A stretch of DNA of 64,000 nt from Linnemannia elongata (GCA_036320915.1 JAXBDG010000008.1:1302001-1366000); one strand, 5' to 3'. Positions 25,701-41,731 are shown, counted from the first letter of the stretch. Notes: generated by a model from the letters alone, not told the origin. A program made the numbers and translations.

Positions 25701-27941
25701 TGTGTCGTTTTTCTTTAGGCATGAGACACAGCCAGACATCATATTATTCTCCAAAAGCGAAACAATGTCTGTTCGACGGCTGTTCTCAAAGCAATCCTCG
25801 CAGCCTGCCTTAACCCCTCCTCCCCTCCTGTGCTGTATGTCAACACGTTCCATTTTTTTCGTATCCAAATTCAATAGAGACAAAAGCTATTACTCGCAAA
25901 AAATTATAGGAGCAGAGAAAGGACCGACCGACAGAAGAAAAGCTGATGCATCATTAGGCAAACAAGAGTCTCATACATGACTTTTTTCTGTCTAGGGTCG
26001 GAACTGCAAAGGCAAACTAAAAAGAACGATGAGTGAGCATTGGTTCTATGAATGAAAGAGGGCTTCTTTTTCAAATTCCTTTTCATAGGTGCCTAATGCT
26101 TCGAGCGATTGCGGAGACAAAAATGAAGAAATAAGAGTGGCAATGGGAATGGGTTATGCTTTGGTCATTTCATTCTTTGGCCGTATGTATCAATTAACCG
26201 AAGCGGAGAGGATGGTGGGTGCTGTCAGAAGAAGCAAAGGAACCATGCAAAAAACAAATCGACAGCAGGGAACCACAGGACGAGACACAGCGATAAAACA
26301 CACTTACAAACCTACGCGCAGTGTATGGCAGCCTAACACGCTCTGGTATTGAACTTTGCTTTTATTTTTCGAGATCCTACTACAGTATCCCATTAATATT
26401 GCACTCAGCTTACTGCAGCAGGACCAATGGGCAAAAATATTTTATGCATGGTTGGAAAGGCGATATGGTTTTACTTTTGCTTTATGACGCAGGACATCAA
26501 TGGCCAACGCATGAAGAACAAGAGAACATACTCGAAGAGGGGAATAGGCTGAAGAGCCAAAGGTAAATATTGAATGGAGGGAAGGGTGAGGGACGGAGCC
26601 CAACTTGAGGTCCTTTTTTTCGCGAGTGTGCCTGCACCTGTGTCTGGAGGTAATGCTTATCTTTAACAAGCAGCTAAGACGATGGTAAGAAGGTCCAAGA
26701 GGAAGCAGAGAAAAGAATTGGAACCAACCATGGAGAGAAATGAAAAGGTGTAACTGTCGGAGACTAGGAAAAGGTGAACCGAATATCCACATCCATACAC
26801 ACTTCTTTTCCCTTCAACACCTGTCCTACCTACCCTGTGAACCCCTGAAGTGGACTAGCGGGAAATACGTTTTCCCCCTCAGCGATCTATGAACCATGGG
26901 CCACCATTGGTCCACCTTGCATTTCGCCCTTTTTCAGTTGTTTTTTTTTGCTTTTGACTATATGCTAGAGAAGGAGCAAAAGATTCTCTGGACAATTCTC
27001 CGCCATATTCGTGATCAGAGGAGTGAGTGTGTAAGTTGCAAGCAGCTATTCACCGGTGAGTAAGAGAGGGAGTTCGTCTGCCTTTGAAAAATGGGCAGAA
27101 CGTAAATTTCAATCGAGGTTGCGACGATGCCATGGGTTAAGTAGGTCACCATAGGCGACGAAGTTTCCCCAGTAACCAATAGTAGGAGCAAACGGCCTAT
27201 CAGAGTCCAAGGTCCATCCCGCTTCCTTTCTTGAGTTCTTCTTCCTCAGCGTTTGATACCCCTCACTTTTCTTGGTTCCCTTTCTCTCATATCCACACCC
27301 TATGCTAAGCACCTTCAAATTGGGGTTTTTTTGTGATAATGCAACGCCTTAAGTAAACCTTGACGTACTTACTGCTCAGGTATGAGTCTCTGTAATGGAA
27401 CTCCTTTCTTCCGTTGACGACCTTTACCGGAGTATTTTGTGAGAATCTCCTTGATTAAAGTTTTCTTCTTGTTTTGAATCTTGTCAAGTCTTCCTTTTCC
27501 CAAAGGACTGGTTTGTCAGTCTCTAAGTAAGTAGCAACGGGTCCCAGTCCTAGTGCCAGTCCTGGCTGATTACTGTCTCCCTTTTCTCCTTTTGTTTCCT
27601 ACCCGCCGTGCACCTTTCTGCACTAGCATTTGAATAATACCCCGACATACACGAAGGAACATTCGACAAATATATATAAAAAATTAAAAAAAAAAAAAAG
27701 TTACTGGTGCCGCTCAGTAACTATCTCACTTGGGAGTTACACGAATCTGTGAAAGAGAGCTTGGAAAAGAACGTGGAGAGTGAGAAGAAGGGAAGGGTAA
27801 AGAACGTGAAGAAATATGATTGCATAGGGAGAGGATCGGGTTGCATTGATGAGGAAGTAATAGGATCGTGAAGGGTCCACAGATCAAGGAGCAAGGGGAG
27901 TGTTGATGAACAATAATAAAATGTAGGAAATGCAAATCTCA

Positions 27942-29731
27942 CTAGATACGCGCTTTATTTCTACGATTCTCCATGACCTTCAAAGGGCGGACGCGGAGAC
28001 GGTGTTCATGGAAAGGCTGAATACCAAGGCGAGCCTTCATTCCCCTCAGACCTGGATGGTTCTTATCAATCTTCTTTTGCTTCTCGTTCAATTCCTTTAC
28101 CATCTCAACACACGATCCAGATCCACAGGTGCCCTGGTGCTTCTGTTGACAGGCCGGGCAAGAGATCATCAACAAGTTACAAGCCATATTGGAGCAGTTC
28201 GAGTACGTGTCACAAGCAGTGCCGCAGATATGACACGTCGCCAAGACTTCGTCCGTGATGGGTTCTCCAAGACGCTTGTCGAACGTAAAGTTTTTGCCCT
28301 TGTAGATTGATTTGACCTCTTCCTCACCGCGACCCTCTGCAACGTGTTGTTCTCGCTGGTCTTGGATGTAGCGCCCGTAGGCGGTGACGCCTCCACGAAG
28401 CATCTTGACAGACTTGAATCCGTTCGACTTGAGAAGCGCGCCTGAGCGGGTACAGCGGATTCCTCCGGTGCAATACATGTAGATCTCTTGGTCCTCCTTG
28501 CCCTTGCAGATATCCAGCATCGCGTCCACGTTCTCCTTGAACGTCGTCACATCTGGGCGGATCGCATGCTCGAAATGTCCGATTGAGCTGTTTATGTGAA
28601 CAGACACAAAAGAAAAGAAAAGAGGTATGTGTTGGCAAGTACATTCGTACAAAAAAGGTCATTGATGCGAGACAGAAACGACTGCCATTTAAAGAGGAAT
28701 CCGAGAGGTACCTTTCATAGTGGTTTCTCATGTCGATTAGGATGGGAGGTGTTGTTTGGGAAGACAACTCTTTGTGCCACTCCTCGGGTGTCAGGTATGT
28801 TGGCTCGTTGTAGATATCAAAAGTGCTATTGTCAATCCCATCCGCCACCAACTTTTGCAAGTAAAGAGAACATGACCAAAACCGAATTAGTAGGAGTGTA
28901 ACCGACAATTCAAAAAAAATTGCCCTAATGTTGAGTAACCACACGAACTAGCCAGCTTAAAAAGGTAAGCCTCAGCCCAGAGTTCGAAAGAAACAATACC
29001 TGGCCTTTGATTCGGACGTGCAACTTCTTGAAAGCCTTGCCCTCGGACATGGCAGGGTTGAAGCGGATCTTGTCAAAGATGGGCCAATGGGTGGCGTAAT
29101 AGTCCTTAAAGTCCTCTACCCGATCCTTGGGACAGCTGATCTGGGCGTTAATACCCTCGGACGAGACGTAGATTCTTCCCACGACATCCATGGCGCGGAG
29201 GTCTGTGAGGAAAAAGTACTGGATCTTCAAGAGATCTTCCTTGTGGGGGATGGGACGGAACTGGTAATAGGAGAGGGTAACATAGTCCTTGGAGGGTGGG
29301 TGAGGGGTTCTTTGGATGTAGTCACGCAAAAGTCGAGCGTTGACCTTAACCAGCCCGTCGGCCCCTTCAAATCCGAGGGGCGACTGGACTTTGATATTTC
29401 CATCCGGGAAGACCTGACTGTGTGGAGATGAAGGAGAGGGAGGAGAATAAGCAGGAAGACGCTTGCTGGATGGTTTTGTGGATAGGGCAGATTCGGGTCC
29501 TATGGTCGAGGCAGAGTGGAGCGTCCTGACCAAGGAGGGTGTTGAATAGAGGAGACTGTTGTTACTGCTCGTTGCCCGAGAGAAAAGTGTGAAGGCTGGC
29601 TGGCCCGGTATGGGTTGGTGTGGGAGTGAAGAAGCAACGGTGGACAAGCGGGTTCTGAGTGAGTTGAAGAGGTGGCGAGTAGAGAGGGGTGAGGAGGCGA
29701 TGAGCGCCCGTGAATGAGTTGCGGCGAGCAT
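27942..29731 (-). CDS. TrhO-like tRNA uridine hydroxylase / rhodanese-domain protein, probably mitochondrial
   Basis: Exons 29731-29000, 28851-28712 and 28587-27942 join in frame to 505 aa. Residues 1 to about 95 are rich in Arg, Ser and Leu with no acidic residue until GPES, as in a mitochondrial presequence. About 145-265 match the N-terminal UPF0176 domain (YYQFRPI, YVSSEGINAQIS). The rhodanese domain (about 270-375) carries the active-site loop CTGGIRC, with the catalytic Cys near residue 330, and the DMRNHYE...GHFEHA signature. A Cys-rich C-terminal segment (CHICGTACDTYSNC...CPACQQKH) resembles the Rhodanese_C zinc-binding region. Bacterial TrhO makes 5-hydroxyuridine at tRNA position 34; vertebrate TSTD2 is related. 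Activity here is inferred from conservation. The gene is divergent from protein kinase C across about 700 bp. Confidence 0.85.
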
Positions 29732-30439
29732 GGGTTCGGCAATGGGTGAAGTTAGAAAGGAGACGGACAGGGCAGCTTAAGAAAAAATGTTTACCTCGTT
29801 TTGTGACTGGTAAACCTTAAGGCAACTGGCCGAGGTCGATCCTACTCCAGGCACCAGCATAAACCTCTTTGTCTCTGATTGCGATGTTGAACAGTTCCCC
29901 ATAGCTGATAGGCGGTTGCTGTAGAGGCTATATGTTCAAAGACAACAACGACTTTCTTTTACTCCACTTGCAGCTCGAATGGTAAAGAGTAATTGCAATA
30001 AACAAAGCAAAGGAGAGAGAGAGAGAAAGAGAGAGAGAGAAAGAGAGAGAGTAGTTAGGAGCAGAGGGGACTTAAGTGGGGGGCTATTGACAGATGAAGG
30101 GAGAAGAAGATGAATTGGGTTGGAACAAGTACGTGCATAACTCCTCACCTTTTTTAGTACATTATATTTCGAGGCCCTCAACCTGACCCCTCACTTCACT
30201 CTCTACTCAACCCTGCATCCTTCTTTCTTCTTTTCCTCGACACACACTCCTTTGTCGCCACTTATCCACATACACATACACATACACACAGAGAAAAAAA
30301 GTACTAGACTTTGACTCACCTCGACTCTTGCACACCGCACACCACTAATACCGCCATTTAATACCTCAACACACCAAACACCCGCAACACCACCCACACA
30401 ACCAGTACCACCACCAGCAGAGAAGGGCTACAACTCAAT
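29732..30439. other. Divergent promoter region, TrhO-like gene / protein kinase C
   Basis: 708 bp between two start codons facing apart. Contains a GA-rich tract at about 30014-30050 and ACA/CAC-rich sequence just before the PKC start. No ORF of note. Confidence 0.6.
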
Positions 30440-35145
<4,706 letters not shown>

Positions 35146-35170
35146 GCGACAGTTATTTTGTGAGGGAAGG

Positions 35171-35176
35171 AAATAA
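35171..35176 (+). promoter_or_regulatory. Polyadenylation signal of protein kinase C gene
   Basis: AATAAA lies 26 bases after the PKC stop and about 25 bases before a T33 run. Confidence 0.55.
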
Positions 35177-35199
35177 ACAGTCATGTTGTTGTTTTACTG

Positions 35200-35200
<1 letters not shown>

Positions 35201-35233
<33 letters not shown>
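35201..35233. repeat. T33 homopolymer
   Basis: It lies in the 137-bp gap between the PKC stop and the next start codon on the same strand, 49 bases before that ATG. Confidence 0.95.
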
Positions 35234-35282
35234 CTTACGCTCTCTGAATTCACCATTCATCAACTCATTCATAACCACCATC

Positions 35283-37053
35283 ATGGCGCGTAAAAGTAAG
35301 TTGACCTGCTTTAACTAAAACCCCTGGACGGGAACTCCAAGGACAAGAAAAATTGATACGCTACCATGCTGAATAGATCTTATTACGTCCCCTGAAAAAA
35401 AATACACAAGACATCAATGGTCAGTAGCTAACACTTAGCATCGTCCAATATTATAGATATTATCTCGAGCCACGGAGTCGTCGAGAGTGTGTATGGCGAA
35501 TCCCTCGGTCAGCAGGGCAGAGTCCTAGGATCTAAAATTATCCGCGCCGAGAACAAGAAGACTCAAGCCAACTTCTCCACTGCCCCAGAATCAGGATCAG
35601 GGGCGGCAAAGGCAAAGAAGAACAACAAGAAGAAAAAGGGTGCCAACAAGGGCAAATCGGGAGCAGCAGGAGCAGGAGGAGCCAATGGAAAGAAGGCAGG
35701 AGGAGCAAACGAGCCTCAGGTGTTGGACCCGGCGGCAATCAAGAAGCGTCAGAGAAAGGCCAAGGAAGCTTTCCGGTCTGGACGCGTCTTGCTGGAGAAG
35801 CTTGTTGAGGGGTCGGATCTGGTGCTTGTTGTTCTGGATGCTAGGGACCCTCAGCGTTGTCGATCAACGTTTTTAGAGCGGTTGGTCAAGGAGTCGGGCA
35901 AGAGTCTAGTGTTTGTCTTGAATAAGACTGGTAAGAGGATCTCGATAAGAGTTTCTGTGGTTCGTTGTGAAGGGTTATTTATGGATTGTAGTTCATCGAA
36001 AGAGAGAAAATGTGCGGTCCTAATTATTGCCTCTTGTACTTTCTAGATTTGGTGCCGAGGCATAATGTGGAGCGGTGGTTAGAAGTCCTGCGCCAGGAAC
36101 ACGCAGCTGTGGCATTCAATGCTGTAGCAGAGTCACCTAGCAGCAGCGCCGACGCGCTCGCACAACTCGTGAAAGCCCAAGCCACCACCTCTAGCGACAA
36201 CACCAAACCATCAATCACAGTCGGAATCGTAGGCTTCCCCAGCGTCGGTCGCACATCCGTCCTCCGATCCCTCCGACAGTCCAAGGAGCTTACATCCAAC
36301 AGTAGTACTGTCAAGTTCTATGTCAACCTGGGAGCACTCTTGAACAAGGGCGGTCACGGACCCATCGACTCGATGCTCAGATCCAAGCTCCTCCCCGGAG
36401 AGGACCTCGTCGCCGCTACAGCCTCGATCCTCATGCGGTGTAAACAACAAACCCTCATGATCACCTATTCCGTCCCGCGGTTTGATACCGGGCTCGAATG
36501 TTTGGCAGCCCTCGCAAGACAGCAAGGACATTTGTTCAAAGGTGGAATTCCAGATACTTTGACTACTGCAAGGTCATTCCTGAGAGAGTTGAGTTCTGGA
36601 AAATCGCCTTTCTTTACCAACCCTCCTGCTGTGAAGAGGGCGATAGAAGCGGTTGGGTATGGACTGAGTGCAGAGGACGATGGATTTGTGTTGGACGAGA
36701 TGGTGTTTTCGGGTGAGACAACGGGGTTCTCGTTTGCGCTTGCTGCTCAGAAGGGGGTGGAGGAGGATCCGGAAGATAGTGGTGATGAGGTGGAAGACGA
36801 GGAAGAAGAGGCGCCTATGTTGGTCTCAGCTGCTAAGGAGAAGCAGAGAGTTGCTCCAGAGCCGGATATGGGTGATGAGGATGAAGACACGGACGAGGAA
36901 GCGGAGGAAGAGGAGGAGATCGCTCCTATCACGACGAAACGCGTTGCAAAATCTGCGCCTGTCCAGAAACGACCTGTCAAGAAGGCCAAGAAGTCTGTAG
37001 CTAGCGTTGAAGAAGATGGCAACGCGCCTTACGCCTTTGGCGAGTTTGCATAA
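35283..37053 (+). CDS. Nucleostemin/Grn1-like circularly permuted GTPase with degenerate nucleotide-binding motifs
   Basis: Exons 35283-35295, 35457-35930 and 36047-37053 join in frame to 497 aa. After a Lys/Gly/Ala-rich N-terminus come the features of the GNL3/Grn1 family: VVLDARDPQRCRSTFLERLV, then the permuted G4 motif NKTDLVPRHNVERW, then the position of the G1 loop. That loop reads GFPSVGRTS: the family norm is GxPNVGKS, so the catalytic Lys is Arg. No DxPG (G3) motif follows; the sequence runs into FYVNLGALLNKG. The downstream family core is still present (ATASILMRC, VPRFDTGLECLAALARQQG, FKGGIPD). The tail (about 400-497) is acidic then Lys-rich. Family members act in nucleolar 60S biogenesis. 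Here GTP binding is doubtful. The first exon is only 13 nt, and the usual basic N-terminal coiled region of the family is not evident. Confidence 0.8.
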
Positions 37054-37227
37054 TTCAATCGCTAACTCACCCATTAAAACCTGCACAATCCCTTCATTTG
37101 TTTATTTGTTTGTTGTTTGTTTTGTGAAAAAATTCATTCTCTTTTCTTTATACAGTTTTTGATATCTACATAGCTCGCTCTTTTCGATCTGTCCATGCTC
37201 ATCCGTCTTCCTTCAAAGAGGAGCCAT

Positions 37228-38653
37228 CTACTTGGTCCTAATGGTCACGGATCCATCTTCACAACCAAAGTAAGCAACCTCAGCCATGTTACAGAACAAT
37301 CCAACCTCAACAACACCAGTGATCAACTTGATGTCCCTCAAGCACTTGACGGGGTCGTGGATGAGTCCGAAAGGAGCATCGATAATGAAGTTGCCATTGT
37401 CGGTGACGACGGGGCCAGCCTTGGCGACAGCCATGCGCAACTTGGCGTCCTTAGATCCTTGCTCCTGAAGCTTCTTGAGAACTGCTTTCCATGCGAATGG
37501 GACGACCTCGACTGGGACACCCTTCAACCACTATTTTGGGTGGAGAGAAAAAAAAATGCGGAGAGATTTTTGTTTTGGTGTGAGTCAACGAAAAAACGAA
37601 GCAATTTTTTTTTTTTTCGGCGGCCATGCAAAAATCCGGATCACTCTTCTCTTTTCTTCATATATGCAACAAAAAAAACGGTACCTGCTCACCAAGGACC
37701 TTGGAGTCCTTGCGGTAATCGGCAACAATGACAAACTTCTTGGCAGCTTCGGCGACAACCTTCTCCTGGAGGTGGGCAGCTCCACCGCCCTTGATGGCGT
37801 TCAACTGTGCGTCGACCTCATCTGCTCCATCAATCGTCACATCGATATCTGGGTACCTATTTTACACGCAGAAGTAACAACAACAGCAGAAAAAGAAGGT
37901 AAATAAACAATGGACAGGCCCGACGAAGAAAGCACATGAAAGACGACCTTCCTTCTCCAAAAGTAGCTCCCCGCTTTTAGGTCTCCGATCTGTTCTTTTG
38001 CTTTGGTTCCTTTTCGGAGTAACAAGCTCCTGTGAGAAGTAGTCCGAGGTCCCGAGGTTGTTGACAGGAATTGTTGACGAGGAAGAATGAGTCGTGTGAA
38101 AGAAATGGCCCTGGGATCCCAGTTTAAAAAAGTATGAACACGGAAAAGTAGGCAAAAGCTATCTATATTTGAGTGGCCTCCAATTTTCACGAGGCTTTGG
38201 GTCTGTTGATCTGTTGTGGGTCGACCTTCAATCCTCCTTCTCGATGATCATCTCCTATGCAGCCCTGGTTGATGTACTGGTCACTCCTACGCTTTTTTCC
38301 TTGGAACAATCATCCACATTTATCACGACTGAATAAAATAGACCCTCAGCCCAATGCCGTCCAGGATCGTGAGAATAACTAAACAACCACCCATGCAAGC
38401 AACAAAAGAAAACTTACTGCTCAACGTCACCAACAGTAAGACCACCATCCAACAAGAGTCCACGGGACTGGAACGAAGTAGGGATAAAGACGGTCTTGGC
38501 GTTCAACTCGGGGTCGCGCTGGAGAAGACGCGCAACGACATGGACGACAGTCGATCCGGAACCGACTCCAATGACCCTGTGGGTGGGGAGGACATGCTCG
38601 TCGACGGCCTGGTAGGCGGCCTTTTGCTTTGCTTGTTCGATGAGGGAGGACAT
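37228..38653 (-). CDS. Ribose-5-phosphate isomerase A type
   Basis: Exons 38653-38418, 37856-37685 and 37530-37228 join in frame to 236 aa, the usual RpiA size. Motifs seen: IGVGSGSTV (phosphate-binding loop), [22 protein letters not shown] with the catalytic-site acids, [12 protein letters not shown] with the catalytic-site Lys, and [10 protein letters not shown]. The enzyme interconverts ribose 5-phosphate and ribulose 5-phosphate in the non-oxidative pentose phosphate pathway, in the cytosol. Start chosen at [10 protein letters not shown]. The frame is open 58 codons further upstream to an ATG at 38827; that extension has no acidic residues and could be a targeting peptide or simply 5' UTR. 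Yeast counterpart: RKI1. Confidence 0.93.
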
Positions 38654-38927
38654 TTTGGGGTATGTAGTTGGGGTTGAGGGAGAGGGTCTGAAGTTGGAAG
38701 TGGCGATTGAATGAGAGAAGAGGAGAGGAGAGAGAGAAGAAAGAGGAGTGGAAAAAAATAGAAGGGAATGGGGAGGCGTGATTCTGCAACGAGGCAACGT
38801 GCGAAACATTGACGTGTTTGGTGACAAAGAGTTTTAAGAAAAAAAGAACCAGCCCCGTCCTTCACAGTTCACTCTAAAAAACAGTAAAAAAACGATTTCT
38901 TGATCAGCCACAAACATCAAAAGATAA
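38654..38927. other. Pyrimidine-rich 5' flank of ribose-5-phosphate isomerase gene
   Basis: Read on the minus strand this is CT-rich leader sequence. It is open in frame with the isomerase from 38827. Confidence 0.5.
38919..38922 (-). terminator. Pol III terminator of tRNA-Glu
   Basis: TTTT on the minus strand, 5 bases beyond the discriminator. Confidence 0.7.
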
Positions 38928-38999
38928 TTCCCAGTCCGGGGATCGAACCCGGGCCTTGTCGGTGAGAGCGACAAATCCTGACCACTGGACCAACTAGGA
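38928..38999 (-). tRNA. tRNA-Glu (anticodon CTC)
   Basis: 72-nt minus-strand cloverleaf. The seven-base acceptor stem pairs fully, with one T-G wobble (TCCTAGT with ACTGGGA), and the discriminator is A. The D arm contains GTCCAGTGGTCAGGA. The anticodon arm TGTCG/CGACA encloses loop CTCTCAC, giving anticodon CTC. The T arm is CCGGG/TTCGATC/CCCGG, which includes the B box GGTTCGATCC. No intron and no encoded CCA. A TTTT run six bases downstream (38919-38922) can end Pol III transcription. Confidence 0.95.
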
Positions 39000-39100
39000 A
39001 ATTGCGTTGTTGGAGAGTGGTTTTCTGTGATCTTAATGAATTTAATACACGCCACCAATATTTAAATTGACCGAAAATTGGTGGCAAAAACCCCTGGCAA

Positions 39101-39103
<3 letters not shown>

Positions 39104-39132
<29 letters not shown>
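39104..39132. repeat. T29 run at left edge of retroelement cluster
   Basis: Preceded by CCC. A matching CCCCCCC-T28 block lies at 43836-43870 on the right side of the outer element, consistent with a target-site duplication of low-complexity sequence. Confidence 0.7.
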
Positions 39133-39134
<2 letters not shown>

Positions 39135-39139
39135 TCCAC

Positions 39140-39153
39140 AACACAACGCGATT
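39140..39153 (+). repeat. Left target-site duplication of element A
   Basis: AACACAACGCGATT, identical to 41934-41947 on the other side of element A (the first A of the right copy merges with the poly(A)). Confidence 0.85.
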
Positions 39154-39520
39154 CCTCTCACCTGTTCTCGTTCCCGTCCCAGCCTCGAGTCCCTCACCTC
39201 CTACCCCACCGATTCGACCTTCACCTTTCCCCTACCTAACAGATACTCCTCCCAACACTCCAGCACTTATCCACACTCCCATCACTCCCTCACCTCTTAC
39301 ATCCGACTCAACCGATCGTATCTTTGAGCGAGCAGTCGACAACCTAGACGAGACCTGCAGAAAACGTCTCCTCCGTCCGGCGGCAGAATACAATGCTGAG
39401 ATCCTTCGCATCACCAATGAGACCAGGAAAAAACAAACGACCGAGAACAAAAGGTATGCCACGTCCAAAACGTACTACCGGAAGCAACTTGCCAAGAGTC
39501 CTCAAAACTTGGCCATCGCA

Positions 39521-41731
39521 ATGTCAACACTCGATACTCAGGCTGCCAATGCAGCTGCACGCATCAAGTCTCTCTCAAGTCGCCTCAAAACCGTTGCCCT
39601 TGGGATACGTCGCCAGGCCACCGAGGCCATCAACGAGTACCGCCTTTGTCGCCTCGCCTTACTTCGCGAAGACCTGGAGACCAGACTGATTAGGAAAGCA
39701 GAGGACTCTCGTCTGCGGGAATCTCTTCAAGACAGGGCTCTACAACTTCGTCAACAGCACTATCTAGTTACCTCTCGCCTGCAGGAATCCCTTCAAGCTG
39801 AGAAACTGCAGGAAACAGAATCACTCCATCAACAACATCACCAGGTTGTTTCACGCCTGCAGGAAATCATTCAAACCAGAAACCTTCAACAGCATCAGAA
39901 AACAGAAGCACTACATCAACAACATCAAGCGGTCGTTTCACGCTTAAAGGAGATACGGTCCCGCCCAAAGGAGATACGGTCCCGCCCCAAGGAGACGACA
40001 TCACGATACAAACCTGCCTTCGATACAAGTATCAGTTTTCCCTTGAAAAAATGCTATCAAGTTCAACCACCGTCGATAGCAAGACCCCTTACCACACAGA
40101 TCGGCCCCCTTTGCTTGTCCCCAACAGAGGCGGCGTCCATACGCATGATCCAGGACACACCAGTCAACAACTCCACCCCTCGAGCTATATACTCTGACGG
40201 ATCTCTTCTGAATTCAGGAACATCGGAAGTGTCACTGGCTTTTGGAGTAGTGGATCTCGCTCTGGAGAACCCCCTGACAGTACAAGGACGAACGGATGGC
40301 CATGCTTCCTCGGCCAAGTCAGAGCTCATAGGTCTACTAGTCGCAGTCTTGTCAGCACCTCCGGAACAAGACATTGTGGTCAAATTAGACAACGAGTCGG
40401 TGGTGGACCAGTACCAACGTCTAGTGAAGAATCGTCGGGATGCCTTACCGAGGAAACGATTCAGGAGCACATACGCGGGTATTTGGGCGGTACTATGGCA
40501 GGTTGTGGAATCTCGGCCAGGAGGGGTTGAGGTTGTCTGGATCAAAGGACACAGCAACATCCAAGGTAACGAGCTGGCGGATCAGGCGGCAAAGGCGGCA
40601 GCACAGAGCGCTACAGTACCCTTGAAGGTGGATCTCACTCAGCAGGCGGATACCACGAGCTTTGCACATTGCTATGGTGCGCTTGTTGAAATCGACCTAC
40701 GACAACTCCTCAAACAACAAACGACAATCCGACACCACCAGGCCTGGACGTCGCAGAGACGGGTGAAGAGGGCGATCCCTGACATCGACGATGTGGAATG
40801 GACCTCGACCTTGGCTCATGTTCACGACAGGCGAGCAGTCTTCACCTTTTACAGTAATAGCAAAGACTCTCATCAACGGACACATCACGTCAAAAAGCTG
40901 CATGGAATGTTGCCCACCCTGAACTCCATGCAGGCCCGCAAGCCCAACCTGTACCCAACATGCCTTTGCCGACGATGCGAGCTTAAGAAAGAGGATAACG
41001 AGCATGTCTGGAACTGTTCCTCGGCAGCTGAGACCACCACTACGATCTGGAAGGAGGCTATGGGCAAGATCGACGATTGGGGTGTACAGGCGACAAACAA
41101 CTACAATGCAGCCAGGAAGCGAGAACACCAACGCGCGGTGGATAACGGTCGTCAAGCCCCGCGACCAGTACCCATACACTGGCGACCCCCCCGAGATGCA
41201 GATCATGTGCGGGGATTCTCCTCTATCGGTGGAGCTCGAGCCGTGCACAGCGGTAGTCCTGCTCCCGATCGCGATGAGAACCCCAAGTGGAACGTATCGG
41301 ACCTACTCCGCGGCATCACCCCAAAGAGCATGTTGACCGAATGGTGCGCGGTCTTCAGAACCCCACAGTCCATCGCCAAGACGGTCCTCCACAAATTTGT
41401 TGGCTACCTGGAGACGCAGGCCTCAGAGCGGATCTGGAAACCCCGATGCTCCGCGACGATCGCGTGGGAGCAGACCCAGGGCATCTCTGTGAAGGACAAG
41501 ACATCCAAATACACAGGTCCTCGTGGCGACTGGAGTCAAGGATATGGCTACATCACGCGCGATGGTTTCTGCCCGTGTGGCGCTTCGCTAGTCACACATG
41601 AGGATCGGACATGCCCTGGAGCGACCAAGAATCCACGAGCAGCTGATGAACGGCTGTTAGACAGCTTGTTGGGAAGGAGGAGGTTAACATTGATGGAGAG
41701 GATGGGAAGAATCCCTTTCATTCGTATCTAG
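39521..41731 (+). CDS. Retroelement protein: coiled-coil region, RNase H domain, zinc finger (element A)
   Basis: 736 aa from the first in-frame ATG; the frame is open further left to about 39134 without an ATG, across the element's left boundary, so the true N-terminus is missing or translation starts elsewhere. Residues about 25-170 are helical and Gln/His-rich, with a repeated block around HQQH.QVVSRLQEI. About 225-370 is a type I RNase H fold with all acidic catalytic residues: YSDGS, SAKSEL, VVKLDNESVVDQY, and the terminal GHSN...NELADQ. A C/H cluster (CLCRRCELKKEDNEHVWNC) resembles the zf-RVT finger at the end of LINE ORF2 proteins, and a second Cys cluster (CPCGAS...HEDRTCPG) lies near the end. 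No reverse transcriptase is present. The ORF is intact, suggesting recent insertion. Confidence 0.82.
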   Translation: MSTLDTQAANAAARIKSLSSRLKTVALGIRRQATEAINEYRLCRLALLREDLETRLIRKAEDSRLRESLQDRALQLRQQHYLVTSRLQESLQAEKLQETESLHQQHHQVVSRLQEIIQTRNLQQHQKTEALHQQHQAVVSRLKEIRSRPKEIRSRPKETTSRYKPAFDTSISFPLKKCYQVQPPSIARPLTTQIGPLCLSPTEAASIRMIQDTPVNNSTPRAIYSDGSLLNSGTSEVSLAFGVVDLALENPLTVQGRTDGHASSAKSELIGLLVAVLSAPPEQDIVVKLDNESVVDQYQRLVKNRRDALPRKRFRSTYAGIWAVLWQVVESRPGGVEVVWIKGHSNIQGNELADQAAKAAAQSATVPLKVDLTQQADTTSFAHCYGALVEIDLRQLLKQQTTIRHHQAWTSQRRVKRAIPDIDDVEWTSTLAHVHDRRAVFTFYSNSKDSHQRTHHVKKLHGMLPTLNSMQARKPNLYPTCLCRRCELKKEDNEHVWNCSSAAETTTTIWKEAMGKIDDWGVQATNNYNAARKREHQRAVDNGRQAPRPVPIHWRPPRDADHVRGFSSIGGARAVHSGSPAPDRDENPKWNVSDLLRGITPKSMLTEWCAVFRTPQSIAKTVLHKFVGYLETQASERIWKPRCSATIAWEQTQGISVKDKTSKYTGPRGDWSQGYGYITRDGFCPCGASLVTHEDRTCPGATKNPRAADERLLDSLLGRRRLTLMERMGRIPFIRI

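Larger units (their letters stand above)
16882..27941. other. About 11 kb apparently gene-free region
   Basis: I found no ORF with a recognisable domain, no plausible chain of exons and no tRNA-like B box on either strand. ORFs are short and composed of Phe/Ser/Leu or Arg/Glu/Lys strings from CT/GA tracts. The segment holds the upstream region of the RGS gene and the downstream region of the TrhO gene. Repeats include CT tracts at 17572-17644 and 19659-19747, an A run at about 18014-18030, and T runs at about 22447-22462 and 24832-24854. It could hold long regulatory DNA, non-coding RNA genes, or genes too divergent to see by eye. Confidence 0.5.

Noticed and set aside
26089..26352. 87-aa plus-strand ORF with mixed composition in the gene-free region
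   Set aside because: No recognisable motif, no adjoining exons, no neighbours to support it.
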